A model generated the notes under the pieces. That model was not told the origin of the DNA and did no database searches. It saw only the letters and a program-made list of their open reading frames with translations. DNA of 15,061 nt from assembly GCA_002399235.1 (NCBI GenBank), contig DHDH01000010.1, positions 44,268-59,328 of the forward strand, read 5' to 3'. A program made the translations under genes and the position numbers. The stretch comes from Firmicutes bacterium UBA4881. Lineage in GTDB: Bacteria; Bacillota; DTU065. Positions 6,911-13,604 of this stretch are shown one piece after another; the stretch's first letter is position 1, and each line of letters starts with the position of its first letter.

Positions 6911-7492
6911 TCAGCTAGGCAGGATTCCCGAAAAGCCCATAAATGCCATAGCCATGATACCTGCGGTAATCAAAGCAATTGCTGGACCACGGAAAGCCTC
7001 CGGAATCAGGTCTTCTTTCATATCTTCTCTTAAACCAGCCATCAATGCTAAAGCTAGGGAGAAACCTATACCACCACCGAGAGCAAATACTACAGTCTCG
7101 ATAAAGGAATAGCTTTCTCTTACAGCCATAACTGCTAAACCTAAAACAGCACAGTTAGTAGTGATAAGAGGTAGATAGATACCTAAAGCTCTGTGTAGAG
7201 CTGGGGTATACTTCTTCATAACCATCTCAACAAACTGTACTAAAGTTGCGATAGCTAGAATGAAAACAATAGTTTGCATATATTGAAGTTCTAGAGGAAT
7301 CAAGAGATAGTGATTAATTAGCCAAGTGGCAACCCCAGACATAACCATGACGAAAGTTGTCGCCACGCCCATGCCTAAAGAGGTGTTCACTTCCTTAGAA
7401 ACTCCGAGGAAAGGACAATTACCAAGGAACTTGGCCAACACAAAGTTGTTCACAACAGCAGAACTGATGAACAGTAGAAGTAGTTTCGGCAT
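6911..7492 (-). CDS. rnfA: Rnf complex membrane subunit RnfA
   Basis: A 193-residue integral membrane protein with about six hydrophobic helices. ATG at 7492 with GGAGGTGG seven bases upstream. RnfA and RnfE are homologous, inverted-topology partners that together bind an intramembrane iron-sulfur cluster and form part of the ion path. The conserved cysteines are visible: C26 in FLGNCPFLGVSK and C114 in ITTNCAVLG. Length is normal for the family (about 190). It is 14 bp downstream of rnfE and 14 bp upstream of rnfB, within one transcription unit. The related NqrE is excluded by operon context, because no nqrA or nqrF genes are present. Confidence 0.97.
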   Translation of the reverse strand: MPKLLLLFISSAVVNNFVLAKFLGNCPFLGVSKEVNTSLGMGVATTFVMVMSGVATWLINHYLLIPLELQYMQTIVFILAIATLVQFVEMVMKKYTPALHRALGIYLPLITTNCAVLGLAVMAVRESYSFIETVVFALGGGIGFSLALALMAGLREDMKEDLIPEAFRGPAIALITAGIMAMAFMGFSGILPS

Positions 7493-7506
7493 TCCTTTCC
7501 ACCTCC

Positions 7507-8154
7507 TCAGGCTGCCTGGGAGCGGTCAGAGATCTTCTGCAGTTCTCTTTTCCGCTTGGCATTGATATTAATAAAGTTAACTAGACCAACGATAAAGCCA
7601 AGGATAATAAATGCTCCTGGGGCTTGACCGAAGATCTGAATAGGTTTAAAGCTTTCGCCAAAGATAGTCATACCAAAGATAGAGCCTTTGGCTAGCAATT
7701 CTCTTATGCTAGAGAGAACAATTAAACCCCAAGTAAAACCAAAGCCCATACCCAAGCCATCGATTGCTGAGGCTATAACACCATTGCGGGAAGCAAAAGC
7801 TTCAGCACGACCTAGGACGATACAGTTAACAACAATTAGTGGAATGAAGATTCCTAGTAGTTGATATATCTCAGGGAAATAAGCATTTAGCGCCAAGTCT
7901 ACTATCGTAACAAAGGTAGCTACAATAATAATGTAACTAGGTAATCTAACTTCATCGGGGATAATTTTTCTCATTAAAGAGATCAAAATACTCGAACATA
8001 CAATAACAAAGGTTGTAGCAATACCCATAGCTAAACCATTCATAGCTGATGTGGTTACTGCTAGAGTTGGGCAGAGGCCGATTAACATTACAAAGTTGGG
8101 GTGCTCTTCCCAAAGGCCTTTAACGAACTCTTTAAACAAACTCTTTTTTGCCAT
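7507..8154 (-). CDS. rnfE: Rnf complex membrane subunit RnfE
   Basis: A 215-residue membrane protein. The frame is open from a GTG at 8163, but AAGGAGG nine bases before ATG 8154 fixes the start there, giving MAKKSLFKEF. RnfE pairs with RnfA. The cluster-binding cysteines are C28 (GLCPTLAVTTS) and C111 (VVNCIVLGRAEAFA), both at the expected places. About six transmembrane helices are apparent, with a charged tail (NAKRKRELQK). The start lies directly after the rnfG stop codon (8158-8156), so the two are translationally coupled. NqrD is the close homologue, excluded by context. Confidence 0.96.
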   Translation of the reverse strand: MAKKSLFKEFVKGLWEEHPNFVMLIGLCPTLAVTTSAMNGLAMGIATTFVIVCSSILISLMRKIIPDEVRLPSYIIIVATFVTIVDLALNAYFPEIYQLLGIFIPLIVVNCIVLGRAEAFASRNGVIASAIDGLGMGFGFTWGLIVLSSIRELLAKGSIFGMTIFGESFKPIQIFGQAPGAFIILGFIVGLVNFININAKRKRELQKISDRSQAA

Positions 8155-8155
8155 A

Positions 8156-9142
8156 TCAAGCACCCTCCTTTATCGTACCATCTATGAGGAATTGCTCGAG
8201 ATTTTTCAAGGCATTTTGTAAGGCAGCAGCGACACCCTTAGAGGAGATTGTTGCACCTGCTACACCTTGAATATCTTTACCTGTCTCAAAGGGGTTACCA
8301 GTTGGTTTGCCAGCAAACTGCTTAGTAAATTTCTCTTCAGTAATCAGAGAACCTAAACCAGCCGTTTCTGTTTGCTGAACGACATCCATACCTACAACCT
8401 TTTCTAAAGTACCATCGAAGGAAATCATAATAACAATGTCACCATGGTAACCTTTAGCTTTAGCTACAACTGCTACACCAGCAAGCTTACCGTTTTCTAG
8501 TGCTTGGTAAACTTCAAAGGCTGGAGCAACTTCTTCTTGGGCAGGCTCTGTTGGTGCTTCGGCTGGGGCTTCTTCTTCCCCACCAGTGAAATCAAAGGCA
8601 TCACCGAACATATCACCAAAGTCTACTGCTTCCTCTTCTTCACCAAAGCTAAACGTTTCTTCGGAAAAATCAACTGTATCTAGATCTTCACTATCTTCAG
8701 TAAAGACAGTTTCTTCTTCTGTACCAATTTCTTCAGCTTCGTCATTCTCTTCAAATGTAAAGCCACTTAGGTCTAATTCGACTTCTTCTTCATCTTCGCT
8801 CTCCTCGAAAGTGAAACCACTAAAGTCTAGTTCGACCTTTTCTTCTTCTGCTGGAACTGCTGCCTCCACAGGAGCAGCATCTGGATTCCAGTGCCAATCA
8901 GGACTCAAGCCAGCTGCTTTTCTAGCTTCGGCAACTAAGGAAGCTAAATCACTATAATTAGCTACTTTAGTGATTTGGGCACCTTCTGGAAGCAACTTTT
9001 GAGCGACTATCCGTAGTTTATCGTTTTCTCTAGCTTTAATAATTGGTGAGAACTTATCATTAGCCAGAGTCAAAACTGCAGCTGACACTAAAGAAATAAT
9101 CGTAAGGACAAGAACTATATTTAATAAATTAGATTTTTTCAT
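8156..9142 (-). CDS. rnfG: Rnf complex subunit RnfG with acidic repeat insertion
   Basis: A 328-residue protein. ATG 9142 is preferred over GTG 9151 because GGAGGTG lies six bases upstream. Residues 7-27 are the membrane anchor. About 209-312 form the extracytoplasmic FMN-binding domain, ending in the flavinylation segment GVAGATISS. The FMN-acceptor Thr is T298, but the upstream Asp and Ser of the usual DxxSGAT pattern are Gln and Ala. Typical RnfG has about 180-210 residues. The surplus is a segment at about 100-205 with 43 Asp/Glu in residues 103-204 and no Lys, Arg or His from 103 to 218. It starts with two near-identical 18-residue repeats (VELDFSGFTFEE and VELDLSGFTFEE) and continues with two decayed ones. 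It is in frame, with no sign of a frameshift. FMN attachment would need an ApbE enzyme, which is not in this window. Confidence 0.95.
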   Translation of the reverse strand: MKKSNLLNIVLVLTIISLVSAAVLTLANDKFSPIIKARENDKLRIVAQKLLPEGAQITKVANYSDLASLVAEARKAAGLSPDWHWNPDAAPVEAAVPAEEEKVELDFSGFTFEESEDEEEVELDLSGFTFEENDEAEEIGTEEETVFTEDSEDLDTVDFSEETFSFGEEEEAVDFGDMFGDAFDFTGGEEEAPAEAPTEPAQEEVAPAFEVYQALENGKLAGVAVVAKAKGYHGDIVIMISFDGTLEKVVGMDVVQQTETAGLGSLITEEKFTKQFAGKPTGNPFETGKDIQGVAGATISSKGVAAALQNALKNLEQFLIDGTIKEGA

Positions 9143-9147
9143 GTGCC

Positions 9148-10062
9148 TCACCTCCCGTAGATACGGGGTCTAGTGGTACGGTTAATAAGTGGGACAGCAG
9201 CGTTCATCAAAAGAATTGAAAAGCTGACGCCCTCTGGCATGCCTGCTCCGTTGCGGATTAGCATCACTAGAAGTCCCACACCAATACCAAATACCCATCT
9301 ACCTTTAGGTGTTACTGGGCTAGTTACCATGTCAGTAGCCATAAATAAAGCGCCTAACATGAGACCACCAGCCAACAATTGAGCAACAGGGTCTAGACCC
9401 ATCAATAAGGAGAGAACTACAACTGAACCAAAAATACCAGTAACAATTCTATAATCGATATGGCCCTTAATTAAAAGATAGATCCCACCGATTAAAAGAG
9501 CTAAAGCTGATGTCTCGCCTAAGCAGCCAGGTATACTACCAAAGAACAAGTTAGTAAGAGGTACTGTACCTCCTGCTTTCATAACAGCGAGTGGTGTCGC
9601 TGAAGCGATAGCATCATAACCTGCTGGTAGAGCCCATTTAGTCATTAACATAGGAAACGAAGCTGTTAGGAAAACTCTACCGACCAAAGCAGGGTTAAAG
9701 GGATTTGCACCAAGTCCACCATAGACTTGTTTACCAATAATAATTGCGACTGCACTACCTAAAGCAGCCATCCATAGTGGTGCTGTAGGAGGCAAGTTCA
9801 TAGCAAGTAATAAGCCAGTAACAATAGCACTACCATCACTAACTCTTAAAGCCTGTCCTCTGAGTTTCTGCCAAACAACTTCAGCAGCTACAGCTGAACC
9901 GATAGAAACAAGGACTATAGCTAGTGCGTACCAGCCAAAGAAGTAAACACCTGCTGCCACTGCTGGAAGTAGGGCAATGGCTACAGAGTACATAATCGAC
10001 TGGACAGTATCTTTCGCCCTAATATGAGGCGAAGATGCAATAATAAGCAGATCTTCAGCCAT
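9148..10062 (-). CDS. rnfD: Rnf complex membrane subunit RnfD
   Basis: A 304-residue integral membrane protein with eight to ten hydrophobic segments. ATG 10062 with AAGGAGGG seven bases upstream. RnfD carries covalently bound FMN near the outer face and is part of the ion-translocating core. The flavinylation motif SATPLAVMK is present (T156). The signature GGLGANPFNPALVGRVF is at 115-131, and DGSAIVTGLLLAMNLPP lies at 76-92. Length is close to the family norm (about 310-350). Its stop codon is five bases before the rnfG ATG, so the two genes are coupled. NqrB is the homologue in Na+-NQR, but NqrB is longer and its operon differs. Confidence 0.97.
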   Translation of the reverse strand: MAEDLLIIASSPHIRAKDTVQSIMYSVAIALLPAVAAGVYFFGWYALAIVLVSIGSAVAAEVVWQKLRGQALRVSDGSAIVTGLLLAMNLPPTAPLWMAALGSAVAIIIGKQVYGGLGANPFNPALVGRVFLTASFPMLMTKWALPAGYDAIASATPLAVMKAGGTVPLTNLFFGSIPGCLGETSALALLIGGIYLLIKGHIDYRIVTGIFGSVVVLSLLMGLDPVAQLLAGGLMLGALFMATDMVTSPVTPKGRWVFGIGVGLLVMLIRNGAGMPEGVSFSILLMNAAVPLINRTTRPRIYGR

Positions 10063-10074
10063 CTAAAACCCTCC

Positions 10075-11430
10075 TTAGGCCGTTTCAATTGCCTTGCTAG
10101 CGATTTTTTGATCTTCACGCTTTTTACGGGCAATCAGTTCCATCTTACCAACCCTAATCCATTGAACCAAATGACGCTTAGATGGACATACATATGAGCA
10201 GCAACCACATTCAATGCAATCGTTTAGGCCCATTTTCTTAGCCTTGTCCAACTCTTCTTTAGAGACTAGTCTTTCTAGCATATTAGGCATTAAATGCATT
10301 GGGCAGTGGTCAACGCACCTAGCGCAGCGAATACAAGGATCGGGTTCCCCAATTAAAGGACTTTCATTACGGCCTAAGACAAGAATACCTGAGGTACCCT
10401 TGACGACCGGTTCATCAGTTTCATGAATGGATGTACCCATCATTGGTCCACCATAAATAATTCTACCAATAGGTTCTTTGGTACCACCAACGATATCAAG
10501 GAGTTTATCCATTGTAGTACCGATAGGTACGATAAAGTTACCAGGATTATTAACGATATCTCCAGTAACACTAACTGCTCTTTTTACCAAAGGCATACCT
10601 TTTTGGATTGCTTCAGCAATAGCCACAGCAGTACCAACGTTTATAACTACAACGCCGACTTCGTAAGGCAGAGTTCCAGATGGTACTTCTCTATTCAAAA
10701 CTGCTTTAATAAGCTGTTTTTCGCCGCCTTGTGGATATTTAGTCTCTAAAGCGACAACTTCGCAGTTAGGACCGCACCTCTTAGCTAGTAATTCAATACA
10801 ATCTTTTTTATTGTCTTCGATACAGATCTTGATATGCTCGGCACCGCAAGCCCTAGCAGCAGCTTCAATACCATAGAAAAGCTCATCGGTGCGTTCTAAC
10901 ATGATTCTATGATCACAGGTTAGATATGGTTCACATTCAGCACCATTTACCAGAAGATAATCTACATCCTTACCTTCTGGTACGCAGAGCTTAACATGGG
11001 TTGGGAAAGTAGCTCCACCCAAGCCGACGATACCAGCTTCTCTAACAATATCGACAATCTCTCTAGAACTTAATTCTTCTAAAGAAGCCTTAGGTTTAAT
11101 GCTTGGATCTAATTCATATTGACCATCGTTCTTAATAAATACAGCAAGTCCCCTTAAACCATTAGGTAGTAGTGTAGTATCGATTTTTTGTACTTCTCCT
11201 GATACACTACTATGAACAGGGACACCAACAAACGCACTGGTGTCACCAATCTTTTGCCCCACTAAAACTCGGTCACCTTTTTTGACAATCGGACTTGCTT
11301 CTTGACCGATATGCATCTTAAGTGGGATGATAACTACATCAGATGCATCTACGTTAATTAGAGGCTTTTGATTGGTAAGTTCTTTGTGGTAGTTCAGATG
11401 GACACCGCCTCTGAACGTCTTTGACGCCAT
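10075..11430 (-). CDS. rnfC: Rnf complex subunit RnfC (NADH/NAD+-binding, FMN and 4Fe-4S)
   Basis: A 451-residue peripheral subunit on the cytoplasmic face. It reduces NAD+ with electrons that RnfB takes from ferredoxin. ATG 11430, with GGGGGTG five bases upstream. The N-terminal barrel-like domain (about 1-105) includes GDRVLVGQKIG. The nucleotide/FMN-binding domain begins with GLGGATFPTHVK (136-147) and contains NGAECEPYLTCDHR (162-175). Two C-terminal 4Fe-4S motifs use C366/C369/C372/C376 (CIRCARCVDHCP) and C405/C408/C411/C415 (CIECGCC, YVCP). First gene of rnfCDGEAB; rnfD follows after 12 bp. Length is typical (about 440). It is preceded by a leader with a terminator, so expression may be attenuated. 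Confidence 0.98.
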   Translation of the reverse strand: MASKTFRGGVHLNYHKELTNQKPLINVDASDVVIIPLKMHIGQEASPIVKKGDRVLVGQKIGDTSAFVGVPVHSSVSGEVQKIDTTLLPNGLRGLAVFIKNDGQYELDPSIKPKASLEELSSREIVDIVREAGIVGLGGATFPTHVKLCVPEGKDVDYLLVNGAECEPYLTCDHRIMLERTDELFYGIEAAARACGAEHIKICIEDNKKDCIELLAKRCGPNCEVVALETKYPQGGEKQLIKAVLNREVPSGTLPYEVGVVVINVGTAVAIAEAIQKGMPLVKRAVSVTGDIVNNPGNFIVPIGTTMDKLLDIVGGTKEPIGRIIYGGPMMGTSIHETDEPVVKGTSGILVLGRNESPLIGEPDPCIRCARCVDHCPMHLMPNMLERLVSKEELDKAKKMGLNDCIECGCCSYVCPSKRHLVQWIRVGKMELIARKKREDQKIASKAIETA

Positions 11431-11462
11431 TTAATCACCCCCGATAAATAATAACAGTACGG

Positions 11463-11499
11463 AAAAAATGGTGGCTACCGCCACCACATAACTCGTGGT
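11463..11499 (-). terminator. Leader terminator with competing hairpin upstream of rnfC
   Basis: Read on the - strand: TGGTGGC (11486-11480), loop GGTA, GCCACCA (11475-11469), then six Us (11468-11463), a textbook intrinsic terminator placed only 33 bases before the rnfC ATG. An alternative hairpin, ACCAC (11499-11495), seven-base loop, GTGGT (11487-11483), shares 11483-11486 with the terminator's first arm, so the two cannot form together. This is the layout of an attenuator. The controlling signal is unknown. Confidence 0.7.
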
Positions 11500-11505
11500 C
11501 TTCTA

Positions 11506-11538
11506 CAGGTAACTTCTACAAGTTAGAAAGTACTCCTG
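11506..11538 (-). promoter_or_regulatory. Upstream stem-loop of the rnf leader RNA
   Basis: TAACTT/AAGTTA (11510-11515 with 11520-11525) forms a 6-bp hairpin with a four-base loop, enclosed by CAGG/CCTG (11506-11509 with 11535-11538). It could be the sensor or protein-binding part of the leader. No known riboswitch motif was recognised. Confidence 0.3.
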
Positions 11539-11569
11539 CCTGCTATAATACTCAATACTCCACTAAAAA

Positions 11570-11598
11570 AAGGTACACCAAAGAGGCTTATCTGTCAA
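11570..11598 (-). promoter_or_regulatory. Candidate rnf operon promoter
   Basis: On the - strand a perfect TTGACA (11598-11593) is followed after 17 bp by TACCTT (11575-11570), a poor -10. The start would be near 11563, giving a leader of about 130 nt. A second TTGACA (11654-11649) has no good -10. Confidence 0.35.
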
Positions 11599-11733
11599 AT
11601 GTACTTTTACTGAAATGAAGACGAGTTTGTGTTTTTATCGACGAACCTTGTCAATTAATGCCTTATTTTCGCACTCTCTCATAGAGTTGAAATAGCAAAA
11701 GACCTGTTATCTTTTAAAAACAGTACCTAACGA
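11599..11733. other. Intergenic sequence without recognised features
   Basis: Apart from the second TTGACA-like hexamer noted for the rnf promoter and a weak CTGTT/AACAG pairing near 11704-11726, nothing is seen here. Confidence 0.4.
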
Positions 11734-12015
11734 TCAGCTAATTGAGTAGTTTTGTCCTGATGTATATTTTTTTATAATCAGCTTGTTTTTGTAGTTCTGT
11801 GACTTTTTGTGAGTATATTCATCTATATATCGATAGTGATCTGTCGCTACATCAACAGGACTCCCACGATATCTATCCCACTTTTCGCTAGCTAACTTAT
11901 TAACAAGTTTTCTCAGCGGATTTAAGCACTTTACTATGATTCTTTTATTGGTGTCAATGGTTCGCCGATGGTAAATTGCAAAATGGTGATTTTTACGAAG
12001 AAACATTAATACCAT
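11734..12015 (-). CDS. Doubtful 93-aa open frame, unrecognised
   Basis: The frame opens with ATG at 12015 but has no ribosome-binding sequence. The product is very basic and rich in Tyr, His and Lys (for example KWDRYRG and HYRYIDEYTHKK), with no recognised domain, signal peptide or membrane segment. It lies between the rnf leader and the cassette terminator in a region with no other good gene. On the opposite strand, 11961-12066 carries a short run that reads like protein (DGKLQNGDF, ETLIPYVKPTAK, ending FATPIGF and a stop), with a stop just upstream and an adjacent run in another frame (SFIGVNGSPM). The stretch may be a decayed gene rather than a coding sequence. Both readings are weak. Confidence 0.2.
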   Translation of the reverse strand: MVLMFLRKNHHFAIYHRRTIDTNKRIIVKCLNPLRKLVNKLASEKWDRYRGSPVDVATDHYRYIDEYTHKKSQNYKNKLIIKKYTSGQNYSIS

Positions 12016-12073
12016 ATGTAAAACCGACAGCTAAAGTAGCATTTGCTACACCAATAGGATTTTAGGATAGAAT

Positions 12074-12115
12074 AAGGGGCTGTTGCACAACCGATTAGTT
12101 GTGTAACAGTCCCTT
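12074..12115 (-). terminator. 18-bp hairpin ending the three-gene cassette
   Basis: The arms 12074-12091 and 12098-12115 pair over 18 positions (two G-T) with a six-base loop. It lies about 12 bp past the stop codon of the last cassette gene. The following U-run on the - strand is poor (ATTCT). On the + strand TTTTTT appears only 8 bases later. The arm GGGGCTGTTGCACAAC also resembles insertion-sequence ends, but no transposase is adjacent. Confidence 0.6.
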
Positions 12116-12126
12116 GTATCACTTTT

Positions 12127-13086
12127 TTAAGCACTCTGAACACGTTTTCGATAGACTATCTTATCTAACTGTGCATCATTAATCGTGCCATAACCCTCCG
12201 ATATTCTTCTAGACATATCTTTTACGAATTCATCCTCGACGGATTTGTTTTTTGTACTGAACTTAAGAGCATATTGCTTACACATGGTGCCTCTTACTTC
12301 ATAATTGTATAATTCTTTCCTTGTAGGGGCAACTACAATAAGCCTGCCATACGCATTTACTTTTGTAGAACACATATCTGTCTTTTTGTCAACATGTTCT
12401 TGTTGGAGGATCTTAAGAATATACTGCTTTATATAGGTTCCCACATTGAAGACATAACGCGGCCGTACAATTGATTTTGGAACCAGTAATATGTTTTTGT
12501 GCCCAACAGATAAAGGTCTTTCATGCAGTTCTTTCCAACTCAAGGTATCGCAATCCCAGTAATTTCCAATTAACACTTCATCAGATCCCAACGAAATCCC
12601 CCAAATGTTGCTTTGCTCGACCGTAAAGGAATATAATAATTTTCTTATTATGTTCGTTATTAAATCTGACATCTTATCTTTATCAAAGTTTTGGATATAC
12701 ATAGATTGTGCTAAAGGATTGTTTTCGCGGTACAGATTTTCACGAACAATATCGTAAAACTCCATGAATAGTTTTAACAGTTGGTCAGTGCTTGTACCCT
12801 TCCCATATTCGCTAATGGATTTCATTCCTAAATTTGTTTCATTGGGTTCTGAAGCATACTCCAAAAGGTCTCTCAACCTTTTGATATTTTTATCACGACA
12901 AGCTTCAAAAACTTCACGAAAAAAAGAATCAATACATTTGCGAGCATCTTCACAAAATTTATCTGGCAGTGCCTGGATAACATATGGGTCTATATACAGC
13001 CCAGTGTCCCACGTTTCATCAACGTCAATGAAATCAATATCTTTGTGCCCCAGAATAGCAAGATGGAATTTCTCGGAAATATGAAT
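12127..13086 (-). CDS. Cassette protein of unknown function (about 319 aa)
   Basis: The conserved-looking part begins around HISEKFHLAILG. Its acidic start (DIDFIDVDE, then DTGLYIDPYVI) is followed by SEPNETNLGM and a Gly/Ser segment (SEYGKGTSTDQLL), and then DKDKMSDLITNIIRKLL. The rest is mixed alpha/beta with a basic C-terminal end (KIVYRKRVQSA). I have the impression of an uncharacterised family seen near AAA ATPases, but cannot name it. No signal peptide or membrane segment. The start is unclear. AAGGAGGAG (13101-13093) is an excellent ribosome site, but the codons at ideal spacing are ATT (13089 and 13086), not ATG. The longer TTG start at 13182 (GGAG four bases upstream) would add 32 residues of atypical sequence overlapping a hairpin. 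It is the third gene of the cassette, after a 200-bp gap. Confidence 0.65.
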   Translation of the reverse strand: MHISEKFHLAILGHKDIDFIDVDETWDTGLYIDPYVIQALPDKFCEDARKCIDSFFREVFEACRDKNIKRLRDLLEYASEPNETNLGMKSISEYGKGTSTDQLLKLFMEFYDIVRENLYRENNPLAQSMYIQNFDKDKMSDLITNIIRKLLYSFTVEQSNIWGISLGSDEVLIGNYWDCDTLSWKELHERPLSVGHKNILLVPKSIVRPRYVFNVGTYIKQYILKILQQEHVDKKTDMCSTKVNAYGRLIVVAPTRKELYNYEVRGTMCKQYALKFSTKNKSVEDEFVKDMSRRISEGYGTINDAQLDKIVYRKRVQSA

Positions 13087-13112
13087 AATGATCTCCTCCT
13101 TGATTTTAAAAT

Positions 13113-13118
13113 TATAAT
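13113..13118 (+). promoter_or_regulatory. TATAAT box on the + strand before the candidate antisense RNA
   Basis: A perfect TATAAT, without a recognisable -35 at 17 bp (GATCTC). Transcription would start near 13125. Weak on its own in AT-rich DNA; listed because a strong terminator follows 125 bp downstream. Confidence 0.25.
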
Positions 13119-13124
13119 TTGCTA

Positions 13125-13248
13125 TTGCAGTCAAGGAGAAACAATGGTACAATTCTATCCGTCGCAAAGAATTTGTACTCAATTTTCTCCGGCTTCGGTC
13201 GGTAAGGCATTGATATCTACCGAAAATAGATATCAGTGCCTTTTTTTT
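13125..13248 (+). ncRNA. Candidate antisense/regulatory RNA inside the cassette
   Basis: The + strand opposite the gap before the last cassette gene has two consecutive hairpins. The first (13135-13155 with 13169-13190, imperfect, about 20 pairs) has the arms GGAGAAA/TTTTCTCC at its base. The second is a strong terminator. One pair in the terminator is a T-G wobble in + strand RNA but would be A-C on the other strand, which favours the + strand as the transcribed one. A possible 46-codon frame (ATG 13144, AAGGAG upstream) runs through the terminator and is not thought to be coding. Confidence 0.4.
13204..13248 (+). terminator. Rho-independent terminator on the + strand, opposite the cassette genes
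   Basis: A 16-bp stem (13204-13219 with 13227-13242, one T-G), seven-base loop CCGAAAA, then a run of T from 13241 to 13248. There is no A-run on the other side that would make it bidirectional: reading the - strand, the hairpin is followed by ACCGAC. Confidence 0.75.
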
Positions 13249-13287
13249 ACAAGCAATGTAATCACTCCTTTCAATTTAGTTTAATTG

Positions 13288-13593
13288 CTAAGCAAAGGTT
13301 TCATCCAACCATTTAAAAAAGTAAAGCCTCGATGCAAAATGCAGAAGATTATCTGCTTGGTAGTCTTTTTTAAACATAAATTTAGTCGGATAGTCAATTG
13401 CAATAATATAATCACCTTTTTGAAGGGTGTGCTTTTTTTTCTGATCTGAGCAGATTTTTTTCAATGATAGCTTTTCCTTTACAGCAATGGTATCCAGGTG
13501 AACACCTGGATATGCTCCTCGTTTTTCGCTTAATATTACAATGCAATCTTCTTTCGAACCATAAATAGATAAGATCCGGTTGTGTGTCATCAC
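13288..13593 (-). CDS. Cassette protein of unknown function (101 aa)
   Basis: GTG at 13593 has GGGAG six bases upstream; ATG 13590 is nine away and also possible. The protein begins MMTHNRILSIYG and is basic (many Lys), with a hydrophobic strand (GDYIIAIDYPTKFMF) and an aromatic end (LYFFKWLDETFA). There is no signal peptide, membrane segment or recognised domain. It starts 11 bp after the ATPase stop codon, so it is almost certainly co-transcribed with it and the two may interact. AAA15 ATPases of the RloA type usually have a RloB (TOPRIM-like) partner of about 200 residues or more. This one is too short and lacks the acidic glutamate-rich TOPRIM pattern. It might be a different effector, an adaptor or a truncated partner. 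Confidence 0.7.
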   Translation of the reverse strand: MMTHNRILSIYGSKEDCIVILSEKRGAYPGVHLDTIAVKEKLSLKKICSDQKKKHTLQKGDYIIAIDYPTKFMFKKDYQADNLLHFASRLYFFKWLDETFA

Positions 13594-13604
13594 ATCACAC
13601 TCCC

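Noticed and set aside
8586..8957. Ser-rich + strand open frame opposite the RnfG insertion
   Set aside because: It is a shadow of the Glu-rich codons (GAA/GAG read backwards as TTC/CTC and serine codons), without a ribosome site.
11469..11486. T-box-like TGGTGGCTACCGCC on the + strand
   Set aside because: It is on the strand opposite rnf, has no downstream + strand gene, and is fully explained by the rnf leader terminator stem.
11475..11489. Tiny leader peptide M-W-W-R-stop on the - strand in the rnf leader
   Set aside because: No ribosome site before its ATG, and the sequence is the terminator arm itself, so the Trp codons are probably coincidental.
12074..12115. Insertion-sequence end (GGGGCTGTTGCACAAC)
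   Set aside because: Both arms are adjacent as a hairpin with no transposase; a transcription terminator is the simpler reading.
13233..13256. Seven-codon peptide after AAAGGAG on the - strand (TTG 13256)
   Set aside because: It ends within the hairpin arm and the start codon is weak; it could be a leader peptide, but nothing supports it.
13144..13284. 46-codon + strand frame with AAGGAG upstream
   Set aside because: It is interrupted by a strong terminator hairpin and overlaps the RNA structure; no homology recognised.
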